Source of the DNA: Cladocopium goreaui | Taxonomy: Eukaryota; Sar; Dinophyceae; Suessiales; Symbiodiniaceae | NCBI GenBank assembly: GCA_947184155.2 | Contig: CAMXCT020003201.1 | Location: 1 to 64,000, forward strand | Direction: 5' to 3' | Length of the DNA: 64,000 nucleotides | Shown here: in pieces, positions 30,618 to 41,721 of the stretch | Position numbering within the stretch: position 1 is the stretch's first letter | How the letters are laid out: every line of letters begins with the position of its first letter | Program-made: the position numbers and the translations under genes | Notes under the pieces: model-generated | Databases searched by the model: none | Told to the model about the DNA's origin: nothing | Seen by the model: only the letters and a program-made list of their open reading frames with translations

Positions 30618-30749
30618 AAGGAGGAGATCCTGTGCCTCATTGTGACTCTGGGGTCCTTGAGGCAGGCATACCAGTTCCCCGGTTGAGCTGCATTCATACG
30701 GCCAGAAAGAAGAATATCAACGTACACAAAAACAAGTGTCCATTGCATT
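30618..30749. other. junction between Hel copy F and YR element 1
   Basis: Short stretch without features. The 5' terminal repeat expected for the YR element is absent here, so that element is 5'-truncated. Confidence 0.4.
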
Positions 30750-32305
30750 TTGGAGATGCATTCGAAGTGTAAGCAGAAGAAACACAGAGAAGATGCACCA
30801 GATGCTCGCTCCAAGAAGTTTGAAGCGGAGAGGAGGAAGTACTCTTTGTTGTTGGCTCAGGTGATGATCAATGCACAGCTGTCGGTTGTTGCTCTTATCC
30901 ATACGTTGGATGACGCCAACTCTGCTTTGGATCCATATCTTTGCTGCGAGGAGGGCCAACACATTGAAGTCAAGGTACAAGGTTTGGAAGCCATTTGAGT
31001 GTTGGAGCAGCTTGGGAGAGCACCAGATTCAACTAAGATTTCAGATGATTCTTTGTGGAAGGGACAAATCAAATCATGGACAGCAGAACTCAGTGAGGAG
31101 TCACCGCCGAGGAAGCCAGCAGAGATGTACAACGTTGCAATGGTGATTGCTTTGGAGCTGTTGGTTGTCGAGGAAACTGAAACGATTTTCTCGAGGGCTT
31201 TGGCTTGGGTTATTCTGGTGATGATTTGGGGCGCCATGAGGTGCGATGATGTCCAGGCAATCATTCTCAGGCCCTCCTTCCTTCAAATTTTGGTTTGAAG
31301 CTGATTTTGGGAAAGTCGAAAACAACGGGCCCAGAGAAGGTTCAGAAAGAAGTGGCGGTGCACATTTTTCGCACCATCTCCTTGACTGGAGAGGACTGGT
31401 TGAGGAGCGGCTTCAACATCTGGGAGTCAGAGGAATTCGGGACTACATGGTGATGGAGCCCACCAAGGATTGGACAAAGGTGACGCGCAAGTTTGTTACG
31501 CCTTCAGGTCTTAGCTCTTTGATTGCGAAGTTGCTGAGCACACTCAGCTGTCCGAGACGATCTGGGCTTGGTTGGGAGTTGATGCCCCACGTTCTTTTGC
31601 TTCCAGATGGCTTAGAGGCATTCTTCTCAGGTTGCGGCAGTCATTGGGTTCTCTCGCGATGAGAGGGCATTTTTGGGACGGTGGTCAATGGGCATGACTT
31701 CATCAGAAGAGTATGTCAGGACATCGAGGCAGGTGGTCTTCAAGATCCAGAAAGCAGTCAACAGATCTCTGGTCGAAGGGCTGGAAGAGGTCTACTATGA
31801 GGATGAGCCCATTCAGAGGCTGTGCGATGCAGCCGAGACAGCTGGAGCGAACCCCAACCGCATCAGGAAGAGGCATTCCGTTCTTTCTGATTGGGGTTGG
31901 AGACAGTCACTTGGAGGTATTTACCCTACGCTGACCATCCTTGAGGGAGATTGGGATGATCGTGAAGATGGAGGTGGCAACGAAATGGACTTGGCAGCCA
32001 AGGTTGCCGACATGACCCACAAGGAGGCATCGGAAGAGGCCCACACCGCGAAGTATTTCATCACGATCTCTCGAAGAACCTGCTTAATGCGTTTGCATCT
32101 CAGTGGATGTTTTGTCAAGCCTGACAGGTGTTGCGAAGTTTCTTATTTAGACCAAGTGACTGCTGATGATTTTGATTCAGTGTGTCAAGCTTGTAAGAAG
32201 AAAATGATTGCTGAATGTGGCCGTGAGAGTGGGGAGCAGTCCTCATCAACCGCGTCGTCAACGTCCACGGCCTCAGAAACTGACAAGGATGAAGTTCCAA
32301 TGTGA
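30750..32305 (+). pseudogene. tyrosine recombinase of YR retroelement 1 (frameshifted)
   Basis: Three successive plus-strand frames (30750-31298, 31246-31662, 31673-32305) look like pieces of one YR. The first has an N-terminal helical part and the segment LVMIWGAMRCDDVQAI, with the catalytic Arg context (R-x-D-D) of box I; it also contains a stop at 30996-30998. The last begins with GRWSMGMTSSEEYVRTSR, matching box II with a Tyr nucleophile (Trp in place of the last His, as in many YRs), and ends in an acidic Ser-rich tail. The region that should hold H-x-x-R (about 31500-31620) is scrambled by frame changes. The enzyme would have integrated a circular cDNA. It lies upstream of Gag, as in the intact element at 45933-48020. 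Confidence 0.65.
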
Positions 32306-32921
32306 TCAGTGCAGTCCGAGTGGATTGAAAAACTTGGCTGATTTGGGGAATGATGTTCAGACATCTGGATCTCTGTCGGTCGTTGTGTTGAGGTGTTTCT
32401 TTTCCTTTTCGGTCGAGGCTTCTTAGGTAAAAGGTCTGTCGTGCTCGGTTCTCTTTTCTCTTTCGCTTTCGTTTCGAGGCTTCTTAGGTTGCCGGGTTGT
32501 GACACTGCATGTTGATTTGAGTTGCAACTCATCCAATGTTGTTTTGATGACGTTTCTTTGGCATGTTTCAATTTTGGGGTCGATTGCGGGGGGGCCAATT
32601 TCATGTTTGCGTTCAGACGCAACACACAGTGTGGTTGATGCGGCACATGTTCAGACATTGTCCGTGACTGATGGTTCAGACCTCAGGGTACCATCTAGTC
32701 AGGCAAAGCTTGAGCAGTTTGTTGAACTGGGTTGGATCACACTGTTGTTTTTGGTTGGCATCGGCTGTTTCAGTCCCCCTGACCCCAATGCCGATTTTAT
32801 GGCTAGGGCCTGAGATCATTTCGACCCCATCGCCAGGTTTGAGGCATAGGGCATAGGGCATTTCAGTTGTGTCACATTTCTTTTTCACTCTCGCCACGCG
32901 GGTGGGTCGCTTGACCGAGCC
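32306..32921. other. spacer between YR and Gag of element 1
   Basis: No convincing gene. Two 20-bp segments containing CGAGGCTTCTTAGG repeat near 32413 and 32476. Confidence 0.5.
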
Positions 32922-34172
32922 ATGGACCCAGTCGCACAGAGACAGTTTGTTCAGACGAACATGGACTCTGACTTACAATTCATTCTGGGAGAGTCAGGAG
33001 TGTTGTTGGAACACCAAGTTGCAATCGCCAGGCACTATGGAAATCTCAGGAAGTTCACCGCTCTAGGTGATGACAGGGCATCCATCAGGACGTCATGTTT
33101 GCAGGACTTTGCAATCACGGCTGACACTCCAGAGCGTAGATCTCAGATTGCTTCTATTGTGGCTGCATGGGAAACTGCAAAAGAGTACATGTCAAAAGAA
33201 GTAGAACTCAAAGCCGAAGCCAAAGTTCTAGGGCAGCCACGTGTTCTTCAGATCCATGAGAGGCAGGCTATGCTACGTGCTGTTGAGACGATTCATGGAG
33301 TCCTAGGGGATTCAGAATGTCCTTCACCGGACTACCTTGCGATCAAGGCAGAGGAAACTGAATGCAACGAGCCTACAGCAGCACCTCTTGATGAGATTTT
33401 GAGTAAGCAGTCCTCAAGCAATTCTGTTATTCAGTCGGCTGTTGACAACACTGGACACATCCGAGTGACCAGGACGAAAGCCAAGGCAAAGATGCCGGCG
33501 ACAACAGAAGAGTACAGAAAAACCATGAAGGTTGAGGCATATACCTGGTTGTGCATGGCCTCACGCTACAAGGCCAAACACTGGTTGCATGGGTTGACAA
33601 TTGACCCCTTCTTGAAGTTCACTGAGTATATTTTGGGGGATCGGGTGTTTGGTATTCAGATCCCAGCAGCTTCTGGGGAAGCATCACAACAGAAGGTTCG
33701 ACCGGAATGGTCGATAGTGCTCGCCTACGAGCAACGACTCAGGAAGGAGGCCATGAAAAAGGTCTTGGAGGGGCATACATTGAGTGAGTCGTTGCTTGCT
33801 GTCATCAGGGACCCGGACTTGAAGGAGGCATACTTCACCACCCCAGTGGCGCTCAGGTCTGCTTTGTCGGAGCCTCAACAACCTAACAAGTGGCCACGGT
33901 TCAACAGCAAAGGAGGTTTCAATGGTAAGCAGTCCTCAAACTTTACAAAAGGCAAAGGAAAGCACACCAAGGGCAAATCAAAAGGCAAGCCTCTTGACCA
34001 GCGATTGAAAGGCCTTAGCCTTGCTTGGAGGACACCGGATGGCCGTGAACTCTGTTTTGCTTGGAATGGTGGTGATTGCGATGGATCATGCGGCAGGGTC
34101 CATCAATGTCGTGTTAAGGGCTGCTATGGTTCCCACAAAGCAGTTGACCATAGCAAGAACCAAGGGTCGTGA
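32922..34172 (+). CDS. Gag-like protein of YR retroelement 1
   Basis: 416 aa, ATG in a good context (GAGCCATGGACC). The N-terminal two thirds are helical; the C-terminus has a Lys/Gly-rich run (GKGKHTKGKSKGKP) followed by a Cys/His cluster: C-x7-C-x3-C-x3-H-x-C-x4-C-x3-H, starting at LCFAWNGGDC. This resembles a CCCH-type or double nucleic-acid-binding finger and fits a nucleocapsid role. The stop is TGA (34170-34172), and the same frame continues open into the MTase-RT ORF, so a Gag-Pol fusion by readthrough is possible. Element 2 has an equivalent protein (48260-49522) with the same basic run and finger layout. Confidence 0.75.
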   Translation: MDPVAQRQFVQTNMDSDLQFILGESGVLLEHQVAIARHYGNLRKFTALGDDRASIRTSCLQDFAITADTPERRSQIASIVAAWETAKEYMSKEVELKAEAKVLGQPRVLQIHERQAMLRAVETIHGVLGDSECPSPDYLAIKAEETECNEPTAAPLDEILSKQSSSNSVIQSAVDNTGHIRVTRTKAKAKMPATTEEYRKTMKVEAYTWLCMASRYKAKHWLHGLTIDPFLKFTEYILGDRVFGIQIPAASGEASQQKVRPEWSIVLAYEQRLRKEAMKKVLEGHTLSESLLAVIRDPDLKEAYFTTPVALRSALSEPQQPNKWPRFNSKGGFNGKQSSNFTKGKGKHTKGKSKGKPLDQRLKGLSLAWRTPDGRELCFAWNGGDCDGSCGRVHQCRVKGCYGSHKAVDHSKNQGS

Positions 34173-36536
34173 CAGCCAGAAAGTGTGGGCCCTCCCAGCA
34201 GTCCCACACGGAACCAAACGGCGAAACCCATTTTGAAAGTGGTTTACCTTTTTGCTGAGAAGAGAAGGCATTCTGATGTTGCGGCATTCTTGAAGAAAGC
34301 TGAAACTGAAGGAGGCGTTCAGGTCGAGTTGCATGAGTTTGACATCGAACGGTCCCCACAGCATGACTTGACAGACACTGCCTTGTGGGACAAGATTTTT
34401 GATACCCTTAAAGAGGGGAATTGGGTTTTGATTGTATCACCACCTTGCAATACATTCAGCCGGGCGCGTTTTCAGAATCGACGTCACCCTGGCCCGAAGC
34501 CGTTGAGAACGAGGATGTGGCCTCGTGGTTTTCCTTGGCTGAGTGCGGCACACAGGGCAAAGGTAGACAAAGCAAATTCTTTTGTGGACAGATGCATTCA
34601 TGCTTGTCAACTTGTGTCTGAATCTGGTGGTTATTTTTTGCTTGAGCATCCCGAAGACCTGGGCACAGTTGAAGGCGAACAACCAGGGTCTATTTGGCAG
34701 TGGCCTGAAGTTTTGGAACTTATTCCTTGTTGCAATGCAGTTTCTTTTGCAATTCATCAATGCCATTTTGGTGCACCTACTCCAAAGCCTACGCGTTTCA
34801 TGACCAACATAGAGGTTTCTGACAAACGTTGCCACATTGCCCTGCCGAAGTTCGACAGGTTTGGTTTTTACAAGGGCCCGTTACCAAAGCAATGTGGCCA
34901 TCACCATACTCAAACACTCATTGGAAAGACAAATTCGACATGGAACACGGCACCTAGTGCGGCCTACCCTCCTGGCCTCTGTCAATTTATTGCAGATTTG
35001 ATCCTTTATGCTTGCGCATCCTCCGGAAGGGGCGGAAGGGTCAAATCCACTGGGACCAAAAGAGCTGAGAAAACAGAGAACACTGCTGAACACTCGCCCA
35101 ATAAAAAGGCAAAGGTTTCTCATGCTGAGCAAGTTCAGGTTATTTCCTCAGATTCTGATGAAGAGCGAGGCAGTGCCCCTGGAGCTTTTCAGACGTCAAC
35201 AACAGGAGCAGGGAAAGAACCCATGGATGCAACGACAGTCACAACAACGGGTGCATCAACAGTTTTGGAACCTACAGTTGAGGGGGATACAGAGTTTGAC
35301 ATTGGAGCTTGCCACAACACGGGAAAACCCATTTCAGTTGAATGGGACAGAACTTGCAAAGACTTCACTGATGGTTTTGGTTTATGCAGCCCATGCAGGT
35401 GGCGGCCGCAACAGAGAGGCACGAGGAGAAGCCCTGACATGGTGCAGTTGGCTAACAACACTTTTGACTGTTTAGCGCAGTGCGTGACAGCTGAGATTCC
35501 AGATCTCAGGTTGTTGGCTTTCAAATTGGTCACTGGGAAACTTCAAGAATCTCCTTTTTCTGAGGGTGCCTTGACAAGGGTGCGAGCAAAGATTTTTGAC
35601 CTTCTTCCTGACCCACAAGATGCGAGAGTGGTTGATGAGGGTCAGCCTTTTTATTTGCGGGCGCTGGCACAATGGTTGCGAGAGTTTGGTGATCCAGACG
35701 CGAAGTGGTTGGTTGACGAGAGGGATTCTTTTGCATCTGGAGTTTGTTTGGGGGTGGAGCAGCCTCTGCCGAGGTCGCCTCAAGTCTGCCCCCCTAAGGT
35801 GAAGCACAGACGGCTGGATGAGACTGAGTTCATGGCAGTGGCACAAAATTATCCTTCGGCACAGATTTCAACGAAGGAGCTTGAGCAGAAATTTCGTGAG
35901 GAGGAAGATTTGGGTCGCATGCACGCTTCTAAGATTGGGGTGCTTCGCGAAGAATTTGGCGATCGTCTTCGAATTGCTTCAATGGCGGCAATACAGAAAC
36001 CAGACGGCAGTGTCCGTCCACTTCATGACGCGACCCATTCAGTGATGGTCAACCATGCTATCCTTTACCAGGATAAAATCGAATGCCCTGGCCCAGCCGA
36101 GATCGCTGCAATTGTCAGGGAGGCAACTGAGACGAAGGAGGCTCCCTTTTGTGTGAGTGCAGACATACGTGCGGCACACAGGCTGGTCAAAGTAAGGAGA
36201 TCCGACTGGGGTTACATGTGTTGCAAAGCAGATTCCAATTCGGATACAATTTGGGTCAACAGGGTTGGCACATTTGGCGTATCAAGTGCGCCCTACTGGT
36301 GGTCGAAGTTGGCTGGGCTGATTGGCAGGTTCGTTGGCTACTTGTTTCATCAGCGTTGGATGATGCACATGATCTACGTGGACGACCTCCATGGAGTTTT
36401 TGCTGGGGAATATAAATTCCTTTTTCTTTGGATCTGGCTTTTAGCTTTTGAGGTGGCGGGGACCCCTTTTGGTTACCACAAGTTCAAGGGTGGTTTTGCT
36501 TCAGAATTTGTGGGTTCCAGATTCGATACGACTTGA
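34173..36536 (+). CDS. MTase-like + reverse transcriptase polyprotein of YR retroelement 1
   Basis: Open from the codon after the Gag TGA, in the same frame, to 36536; the first in-frame ATG is inside the N-terminal domain. Residues ~20-260 form a Rossmann-type domain with SPPCNTFSRAR (Pro-Cys as in motif IV of C5-cytosine methyltransferases) and LEHPEDL at the place of the ENV motif; the glycine-rich SAM motif is poorly kept. A Ser/Thr-rich, basic linker follows. The RT domain (~590-760) has VRPLHDATHSVMVN, motif A VSADIRAAHR, motif B FGVSSAPYWW and motif C YVDD. After KGGFASEF a one-base change shifts the frame, so the RNase H part is out of frame (36533-37246). RT catalytic Asp residues are intact. 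Confidence 0.8.
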   Translation, partial: QPESVGPPSSPTRNQTAKPILKVVYLFAEKRRHSDVAAFLKKAETEGGVQVELHEFDIERSPQHDLTDTALWDKIFDTLKEGNWVLIVSPPCNTFSRARFQNRRHPGPKPLRTRMWPRGFPWLSAAHRAKVDKANSFVDRCIHACQLVSESGGYFLLEHPEDLGTVEGEQPGSIWQWPEVLELIPCCNAVSFAIHQCHFGAPTPKPTRFMTNIEVSDKRCHIALPKFDRFGFYKGPLPKQCGHHHTQTLIGKTNSTWNTAPSAAYPPGLCQFIADLILYACASSGRGGRVKSTGTKRAEKTENTAEHSPNKKAKVSHAEQVQVISSDSDEERGSAPGAFQTSTTGAGKEPMDATTVTTTGASTVLEPTVEGDTEFDIGACHNTGKPISVEWDRTCKDFTDGFGLCSPCRWRPQQRGTRRSPDMVQLANNTFDCLAQCVTAEIPDLRLLAFKLVTGKLQESPFSEGALTRVRAKIFDLLPDPQDARVVDEGQPFYLRALAQWLREFGDPDAKWLVDERDSFASGVCLGVEQPLPRSPQVCPPKVKHRRLDETEFMAVAQNYPSAQISTKELEQKFREEEDLGRMHASKIGVLREEFGDRLRIASMAAIQKPDGSVRPLHDATHSVMVNHAILYQDKIECPGPAEIAAIVREATETKEAPFCVSADIRAAHRLVKVRRSDWGYMCCKADSNSDTIWVNRVGTFGVSSAPYWWSKLAGLIGRFVGYLFHQRWMMHMIYVDDLHGVFAGEYKFLFLWIWLLAFEVAGTPFGYHKFKGGFASEFVGSRFDTT

Positions 36537-37246
36537 CTGAAGTTGGCATTTCCACCAAACGTGGCACCTGGATCATCGATTGGATTGACCGTGCGATGGC
36601 CAATAGGTATGTGGTTCAGGCTCGTGATTTTTCAGAGTTCTTGGGGAGGCTTGGATTCATTGCGCAACTGCTGGTGTGGCTTAAACCACATCTTTCACCT
36701 CTCTTTTCATGGGCTGCAGTGACAGCTGCAGGAACTGTTTGCAGACTTCCTGACACAGTCATCCTGACATTACAATACATTGCCAACGAGTTCAAGCGGG
36801 AGACATTCTTGGTTTCAGCGTGCAGGCCTCAACATTTCAGAGGGGACCGTTTCAGAACAGACGCAAAGTGTACAACTGAGTTTGTGGTACTAGCTGGATG
36901 GGAGATTGGTACAAAGAGGTGGTTTTCTATCAAGTTGGGTCCAACGGAAGTTCCGTACCTTTTCAAACCTGGGATTGGAGCACAGTGGGCTTCAACATCT
37001 GCGGAATTGCTGGCACCAGGGCTAGCATTACATATGTTTGGTTGGCTTGGCGAGACAAAAGAGAGGAAGGCCTTGGAGATCTCTCTAGTGGGAGGTACTG
37101 ACAACAAAGCCAATGAGTCATTGACAAGCAAGAGGTCCACCACACGATGGCCGTTGATGGGGATCAACATGCAATTGTCCTCGGCGCTGTCCAGAGCGCG
37201 ACTCAGCCTGGGCAACAGCACGGGAACTAGCAAAGCAGGCACCTAA
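36520..37246 (+). pseudogene. RNase H region of YR retroelement 1 (out of frame)
   Basis: The segment continues the RT frame after an indel near 36510 (the family-like RYDLTEVGIS is read in the new frame). It carries RNase H-like acidic positions in FRTDAKC, SAELLAPGLALH and GGTDNKANES. The last ~30 codons appear frame-shifted again, because the expected acidic ending is not in frame. It would remove RNA from the RNA-DNA hybrid in an active element. Confidence 0.6.
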
Positions 37247-37329
37247 GGTTGGAAGTAAGAAGTTTGACAAGTCCCCATGGTAGAAGGGAATCACAATGGG
37301 TGCTTGCTCCACTGGTCTCCTCTAAAGTT

Positions 37330-37728
37330 GGGGAGGTTGAAAAGGAGACCATTGGAACAATGACTGGTGAAAAAATTTTTCAATTTACAGATGTGATGTG
37401 TTCACTTTCACTGCAAGATGGATTTCACTGTGCATGCTTTGGGCACTACGATTTATTTATGGCGCATGGACACGCACCTTGAAAAGGATCGATGCGTGAG
37501 ACATCACCACTGCTGAACAAGAGGTGCGGGTGCTTTCAACCAGTGATGTCTTCACAGTTGCATTCATTTCATTTCAGTTGGATGTCAGTTTTTGCAGTCA
37601 TGACTACACGTTTGGTGTTGGAAGTGTTGGCGTTGACGGCGCGTGGTTTGTTGGCGCTTCGCGTTGGTATCGCGTAAGTTTCCCCTTTACTGGTCCCTCT
37701 TACCTTTCCAATACTTTGTGTAGCGTAG
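37330..37728 (+). repeat. 399-bp direct repeat, first copy (B1 of YR element 1)
   Basis: Almost identical to 38222-38620 (one difference noted: GACTGGTGAAA against GACTGGCGAAA). It starts GGGGAGGTTGAAAAGGAGAC and ends CTTTGTGTAGCGTAG. Confidence 0.9.
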
Positions 37729-38221
37729 GCATCACTGAGCTTGCTCAGTGTGTCGATGTGAAACCAAGTATTGGCCGGGTGGGAGGGTGGGGATCACTGA
37801 GTTGACGGTTTCTAGATTCCGTCGGTTTTACTGTTTGGTTTTCTCGGTTGACTTGTTGGCAGTGCCTTCAACAGTTTTCTGCTTTGGTACAATATTTCAT
37901 TTCAGACCTCTTGCAATTGGCCGTTCACTTCGTTATTGAGATTTCAGTTTCCTGGAGGTTTATTTTCTGTGCTGCTTGTGGAGTTCAGGTGAAACGACAA
38001 ATCCTTTTGAGACTGTTTTGTGTTTTCTGCAGTTACAATTTGGATGTTACTGTGCTGCTTTGAAATTTTACTGGAAGAGTTTCGTTGGAGTTTGGTGCAA
38101 CGTCAATCAAGTTCGTGGAATGCCTTTTGAACATTACATATTTCCAGAAGCTCTGGCTTCAAAATCAGTTTGAGGCCGCCCGACCCATCCCTTGGGTTGT
38201 GGCACCATGCTCACGCATTGA
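37729..38221 (+). repeat. unique segment between the 399-bp repeats (probable A2)
   Basis: 493 bp without a gene. It begins with a perfect hairpin (CACTGAG CTTG CTCAGTG, 37733-37750). By analogy with element 2, where A2 follows B1 directly, it may contain the A2 repeat; no A1 partner is found upstream because the 5' end is lost. Confidence 0.45.
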
Positions 38222-38620
38222 GGGGAGGTTGAAAAGGAGACCATTGGAACAATGACTGGCGAAAAAATTTTTCAATTTACAGATGTGATGTGTTCACTTT
38301 CACTGCAAGATGGATTTCACTGTGCATGCTTTGGGCACTACGATTTATTTATGGCGCATGGACACGCACCTTGAAAAGGATCGATGCGTGAGACATCACC
38401 ACTGCTGAACAAGAGGTGCGGGTGCTTTCAACCAGTGATGTCTTCACAGTTGCATTCATTTCATTTCAGTTGGATGTCAGTTTTTGCAGTCATGACTACA
38501 CGTTTGGTGTTGGAAGTGTTGGCGTTGACGGCGCGTGGTTTGTTGGCGCTTCGCGTTGGTATCGCGTAAGTTTCCCCTTTACTGGTCCCTCTTACCTTTC
38601 CAATACTTTGTGTAGCGTAG
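38222..38620 (+). repeat. 399-bp direct repeat, second copy (B2 of YR element 1)
   Basis: See 37330-37728. The following DNA (AAGAAACTGACC...) differs from that after the first copy, so the element's right end is probably at 38620. Confidence 0.9.
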
Positions 38621-39062
38621 AAGAAACTGACCAGTTAGGGAGCATGGGCTATATGTACGGGTATTACCAGTCGTGGGTCTCCCACGTTGGTAATCGCCGC
38701 TGTGAGCATCGCGCTACTGAAACCGATCTTGTGGTACTTCTGTTTGTGCGGATCTTCGTGGAGGGCCGAATCCTCTCGATGAAGCAGATGGCTCTCGCCA
38801 GGTCGTTTATCAGGCCGGAAAGACAATTGCATATTGCAAATTCACCGAATTAATGCAGTGGCAACATCAGTCAAGACGACAATGTGCATACAAAAGAGAA
38901 CTGAATAGGATCGATACATAATCCATTGAGCTGTCACCGTGCAAAACAGAAAAGCAAACAACAAAAACCCAAAAACCAAACAAAACAACAAAAAACACAC
39001 CAAAAACACACCAAAAACCAGCACGGCCGGTGATCAGCTGATCAGTTCACAGGCATCTGAAA
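38621..39062. other. no gene; CAAAA-rich stretch
   Basis: It contains a short hairpin (CGTGGGTCTCCCACG near 38684) and a CA/AAAAC-rich stretch at 38943-39022 resembling the complement of 29420-29520. Confidence 0.5.
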
Positions 39063-39245
39063 CGTGCTATAAGAGATGATAACATTGTATCACCTCAGGG
39101 ATTGGTATGGCAAAGGAAAACAAGAGCGAAACAACAAAACCACAAAAATGCCATACAGTAGTCTGTGAGCCATGAAGCAACAAAGGCACAATGCGGAAAC
39201 CAAGGCTCCCCCCAGCCAGGAGCCTCGAGATCACAGAGTGCAAGC
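39063..39245 (-). repeat. Hel-type 3' end fragment G
   Basis: Minus-strand 3' end with the outer inverted repeat (GAGATGATA...TATCACCTC, 39071-39094) and the conserved hairpin at 39203-39225, whose arms AGGCTCC/GGAGCCT carry paired changes relative to the other copies. Upstream parts of the element are not recognisable. Confidence 0.65.
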
Positions 39246-40006
39246 CGCACGGGCAACATTCTCACAGATACTTGGACACGATCCAAAAGCCAGCAATGAC
39301 ACTGCCATGTGGCAAATGGAAAGTAGAAATTGGTGTTGCTCTCCATCTGATGAGTGCTATCCCATGATTGTATCTCAAAGAGAGCTGCTCCTGCTCCTCA
39401 GTCTGCGTGGCAGGAGCCATCAAATTGCACTAAAAGAGATTCTCCTTCTTTTATCTGTGCCGCTGCAGAGCATCATGTCTACCTTCGGTTGCACGGCTGT
39501 GCACGTCAATGCATCATATGCATACAAGGGAGCTGTTCAGCAACCTCGTGTGGATCCACCCACCGTTGTTCACATGGTGTGGAAAGGTGCGCCGCCGGCT
39601 GCGCCTGGTGCTTGCGTGGGGCCATGCTTCTGCGTGGTTTTCGCATTTTTGGCGTGGCTCTGCACCGGGAGGTCAAAGCACACAAGCGATTCAATTGATA
39701 CAGCAACCTATGTACGGAGTCAGAGTCTACCAAATGTCAGACTCACTACTAATGTGCAAGTGGGAAGAGCATCACTGTGAAGCCAATTGGAGAACACGAA
39801 ATCCTCCTCTTTGGGTGATTGTTTTCACTTGACAACAGTGGAGTGGTGCAAAGAACTGAGGAGGATGTGGTGTCACTACGGGATGTTCATATCCTTGCGT
39901 AGGCCTTTTGTGCCTGTGGTTTTCTGATGTACACTAATAAAGGCTGCCACTCGAACAGTCCAGCTGAAGTGTCCTAGCGCGCTCTATCTCACTACTGTTG
40001 TGCGTT
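39246..40006. other. no recognisable gene
   Basis: A 202-codon frame (39172-39780) begins in the conserved 3'-end repeat and has no protein-like features, so I do not call it. AATAAA-like sequence occurs near 39936. Confidence 0.45.
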
Positions 40007-40672
40007 CAACCTCTTGTACTTTGGCCCTAGCTGGTGGTATGACCCTGTATTGGCACTTCCACGCATTTGTCTGACCATTTTGCCCCCCCCCAAGGGGGGC
40101 GTCATCGCTTGGATTCCCTTGGAGTTTTGCATGCTTATTGATGCAACACTATGCAACGATAGGAATACACAGGAGTTTCGTCGCATTCGCACAGACGCGA
40201 ACACTGCAACTGATGACCTGAGAAACAACACCTGAGCGGATTCTGAGAGGAATGTGCCAACATGTACAGGTTGAATCACATTTTCATTTCGCTGCATTTG
40301 CTGCCGAGAATCCCCTAATTCGTTTGGTTTTGGTCGTGGAAGTTGCGAACTGATTCGTTTGGAAGTTGCGAATCACTTCGCTTCTCCCGCAAGTATTTTT
40401 AGGTTGCATGAGTCTGACGGCATAGGGGGGCTTTTCCCTCTCTGGCTCCGGTCTGCTGTTGTTTTGCTGTTTTCGCACTTGAGGCGAAACGCAAATCTGG
40501 CTGGGGGATTTGCGGGTCGTCCGTGTTTGTGGTTTTCTCTTGTTTGGTTTGCTTATTGCCACTGCCACGCTTTACTTGGACATTGTGTTTATCCTTAGTA
40601 GAGTGGTTTACGTTTATCCAGCCTTCAGGACCGAGCCTCTGAGCTTTATCGGCCGCACTTGGGAAAAAAAAA
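40007..40672 (+). repeat. diverged ~650-bp repeat unit 1 with A-tail
   Basis: It shares with 41722-42402, in order: a C-run/G-run hairpin (CCCCCCCCCAAGGGGGG, 40084-40100), CTGAGCGGATTCTGAG (40233-40248), AATTCGTTTGGTTTTG, TCTGGCTGGGGGATTTG and AGGACCGAGCCTCTGAGCTT (40627-40646), ending in nine A residues. The end structure suggests a short retroposed element. It encodes at most a short frame (40014-40235). Confidence 0.6.
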
Positions 40673-41721
40673 CAGCAGCCAAGGAATCCAAGTGTTTGGA
40701 GGAACGAATTTCGGATGCCTGTCCAAATGCCACAAGGCCGGAAGCTGAAGGTCGAAACGATCTTGCATCAGGAAGTTATGGGGGGAATCATCTGACTTGT
40801 TCCACCGACTGAGTGCGTCGGCATGCATTCTCGCACCAGGACCTGAGATACCTGTCTTCTCTTCAATGACGTAATTCATTTCAGGTTGGATCGTCCCTCG
40901 TCCTCGAGAAGCCAATATTATAACAATTTAGCTGGGATAGCCAGCCGAAAAGCGGCATGTGACCTTCCTGAAGAACAAAAGCAGCCTGTTGAAATCCAGG
41001 TTTCAGCCCCCATATGATTGCCATTCGAGCTGGAGCCATTGTACTAGGAGAGAGGGCTCAGGGACATACCATACTAATTCGGCCGTAAGCAGCGAATTTG
41101 TCCGTCTATTGTCTTGGTTCTGGAGTTGACTAAGGCCTTTTTGCCTTCGCTCACTCAGGGGCGTTTTGGTTTGTTTTGCTTTATTGCATATTTTTGCTGT
41201 CAGGGACGGGTGCTGGCTGGTTGGAGTGCTCCTGCAGCCGGCCCGCGCCATAGAATTGACGGTGATCCTGCAGTGCTTAGCCCTGGTCACTGCTCTTGCA
41301 GTCGCCCAGTGCCTTGCCCTGCTGTGCATCTCTCAGTGCGCCGTGCGTAGATGTTTGGTGCACTCATTCCAATTTTTTTTGATGACGGTCACCTTCTTGT
41401 CATCCCGTTTTTGCTGGATGTGAATTCGTTTTGGTTCTCTACTTGCAATCGGACTATGCCATGCTGAGTGAGTGGTGGTCATTGACATGATGCGAAGACC
41501 TTCAAGCAATGACTGAACTGCCCACTGCTGAGTCGCTGGTCACTGCATAAGCTCATTGTCAATGCTATCCGCGTGATACGCCTATTTTTTGTGTCGCCAG
41601 ATTAAGCTGCAGGGTATGCTACTTACAGCCACACTGTGTCTTGGTGCGCCTGAAGGCCCCTGGTGGGGTAGGTGTAGAATTTGCACCGTGAATCCCCCCA
41701 GAGGCGGCACACAATCCTCTT
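40673..41721. other. no recognisable gene
   Basis: Only short unsupported frames on both strands between the two repeat units. Confidence 0.5.

Larger units (their letters stand above)
30750..38620 (+). mobile_element. YR retroelement 1 (5'-truncated, decayed)
   Basis: Order: YR (broken), Gag, MTase-like/RT, RNase H (frameshifted from RT), then two 399-bp direct repeats separated by 493 bp. The gene order is the same as in the better preserved element at 43341-53405, although the proteins are strongly diverged. The 3' arrangement fits B1 - A2 - B2 of a split-direct-repeat element whose 5' A1 copy is lost. Confidence 0.7.

Noticed and set aside
39172-39780. 202-codon plus-strand frame
   Set aside because: Its start lies in the conserved Hel-type 3' repeat and the rest shows no motif or conservation.
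40215-40250. C/D-box snoRNA-like boxes (TGATGA, CTGA) in the shared 3' motif
   Set aside because: The boxes are too close and not kept in the other copies; no terminal stem.
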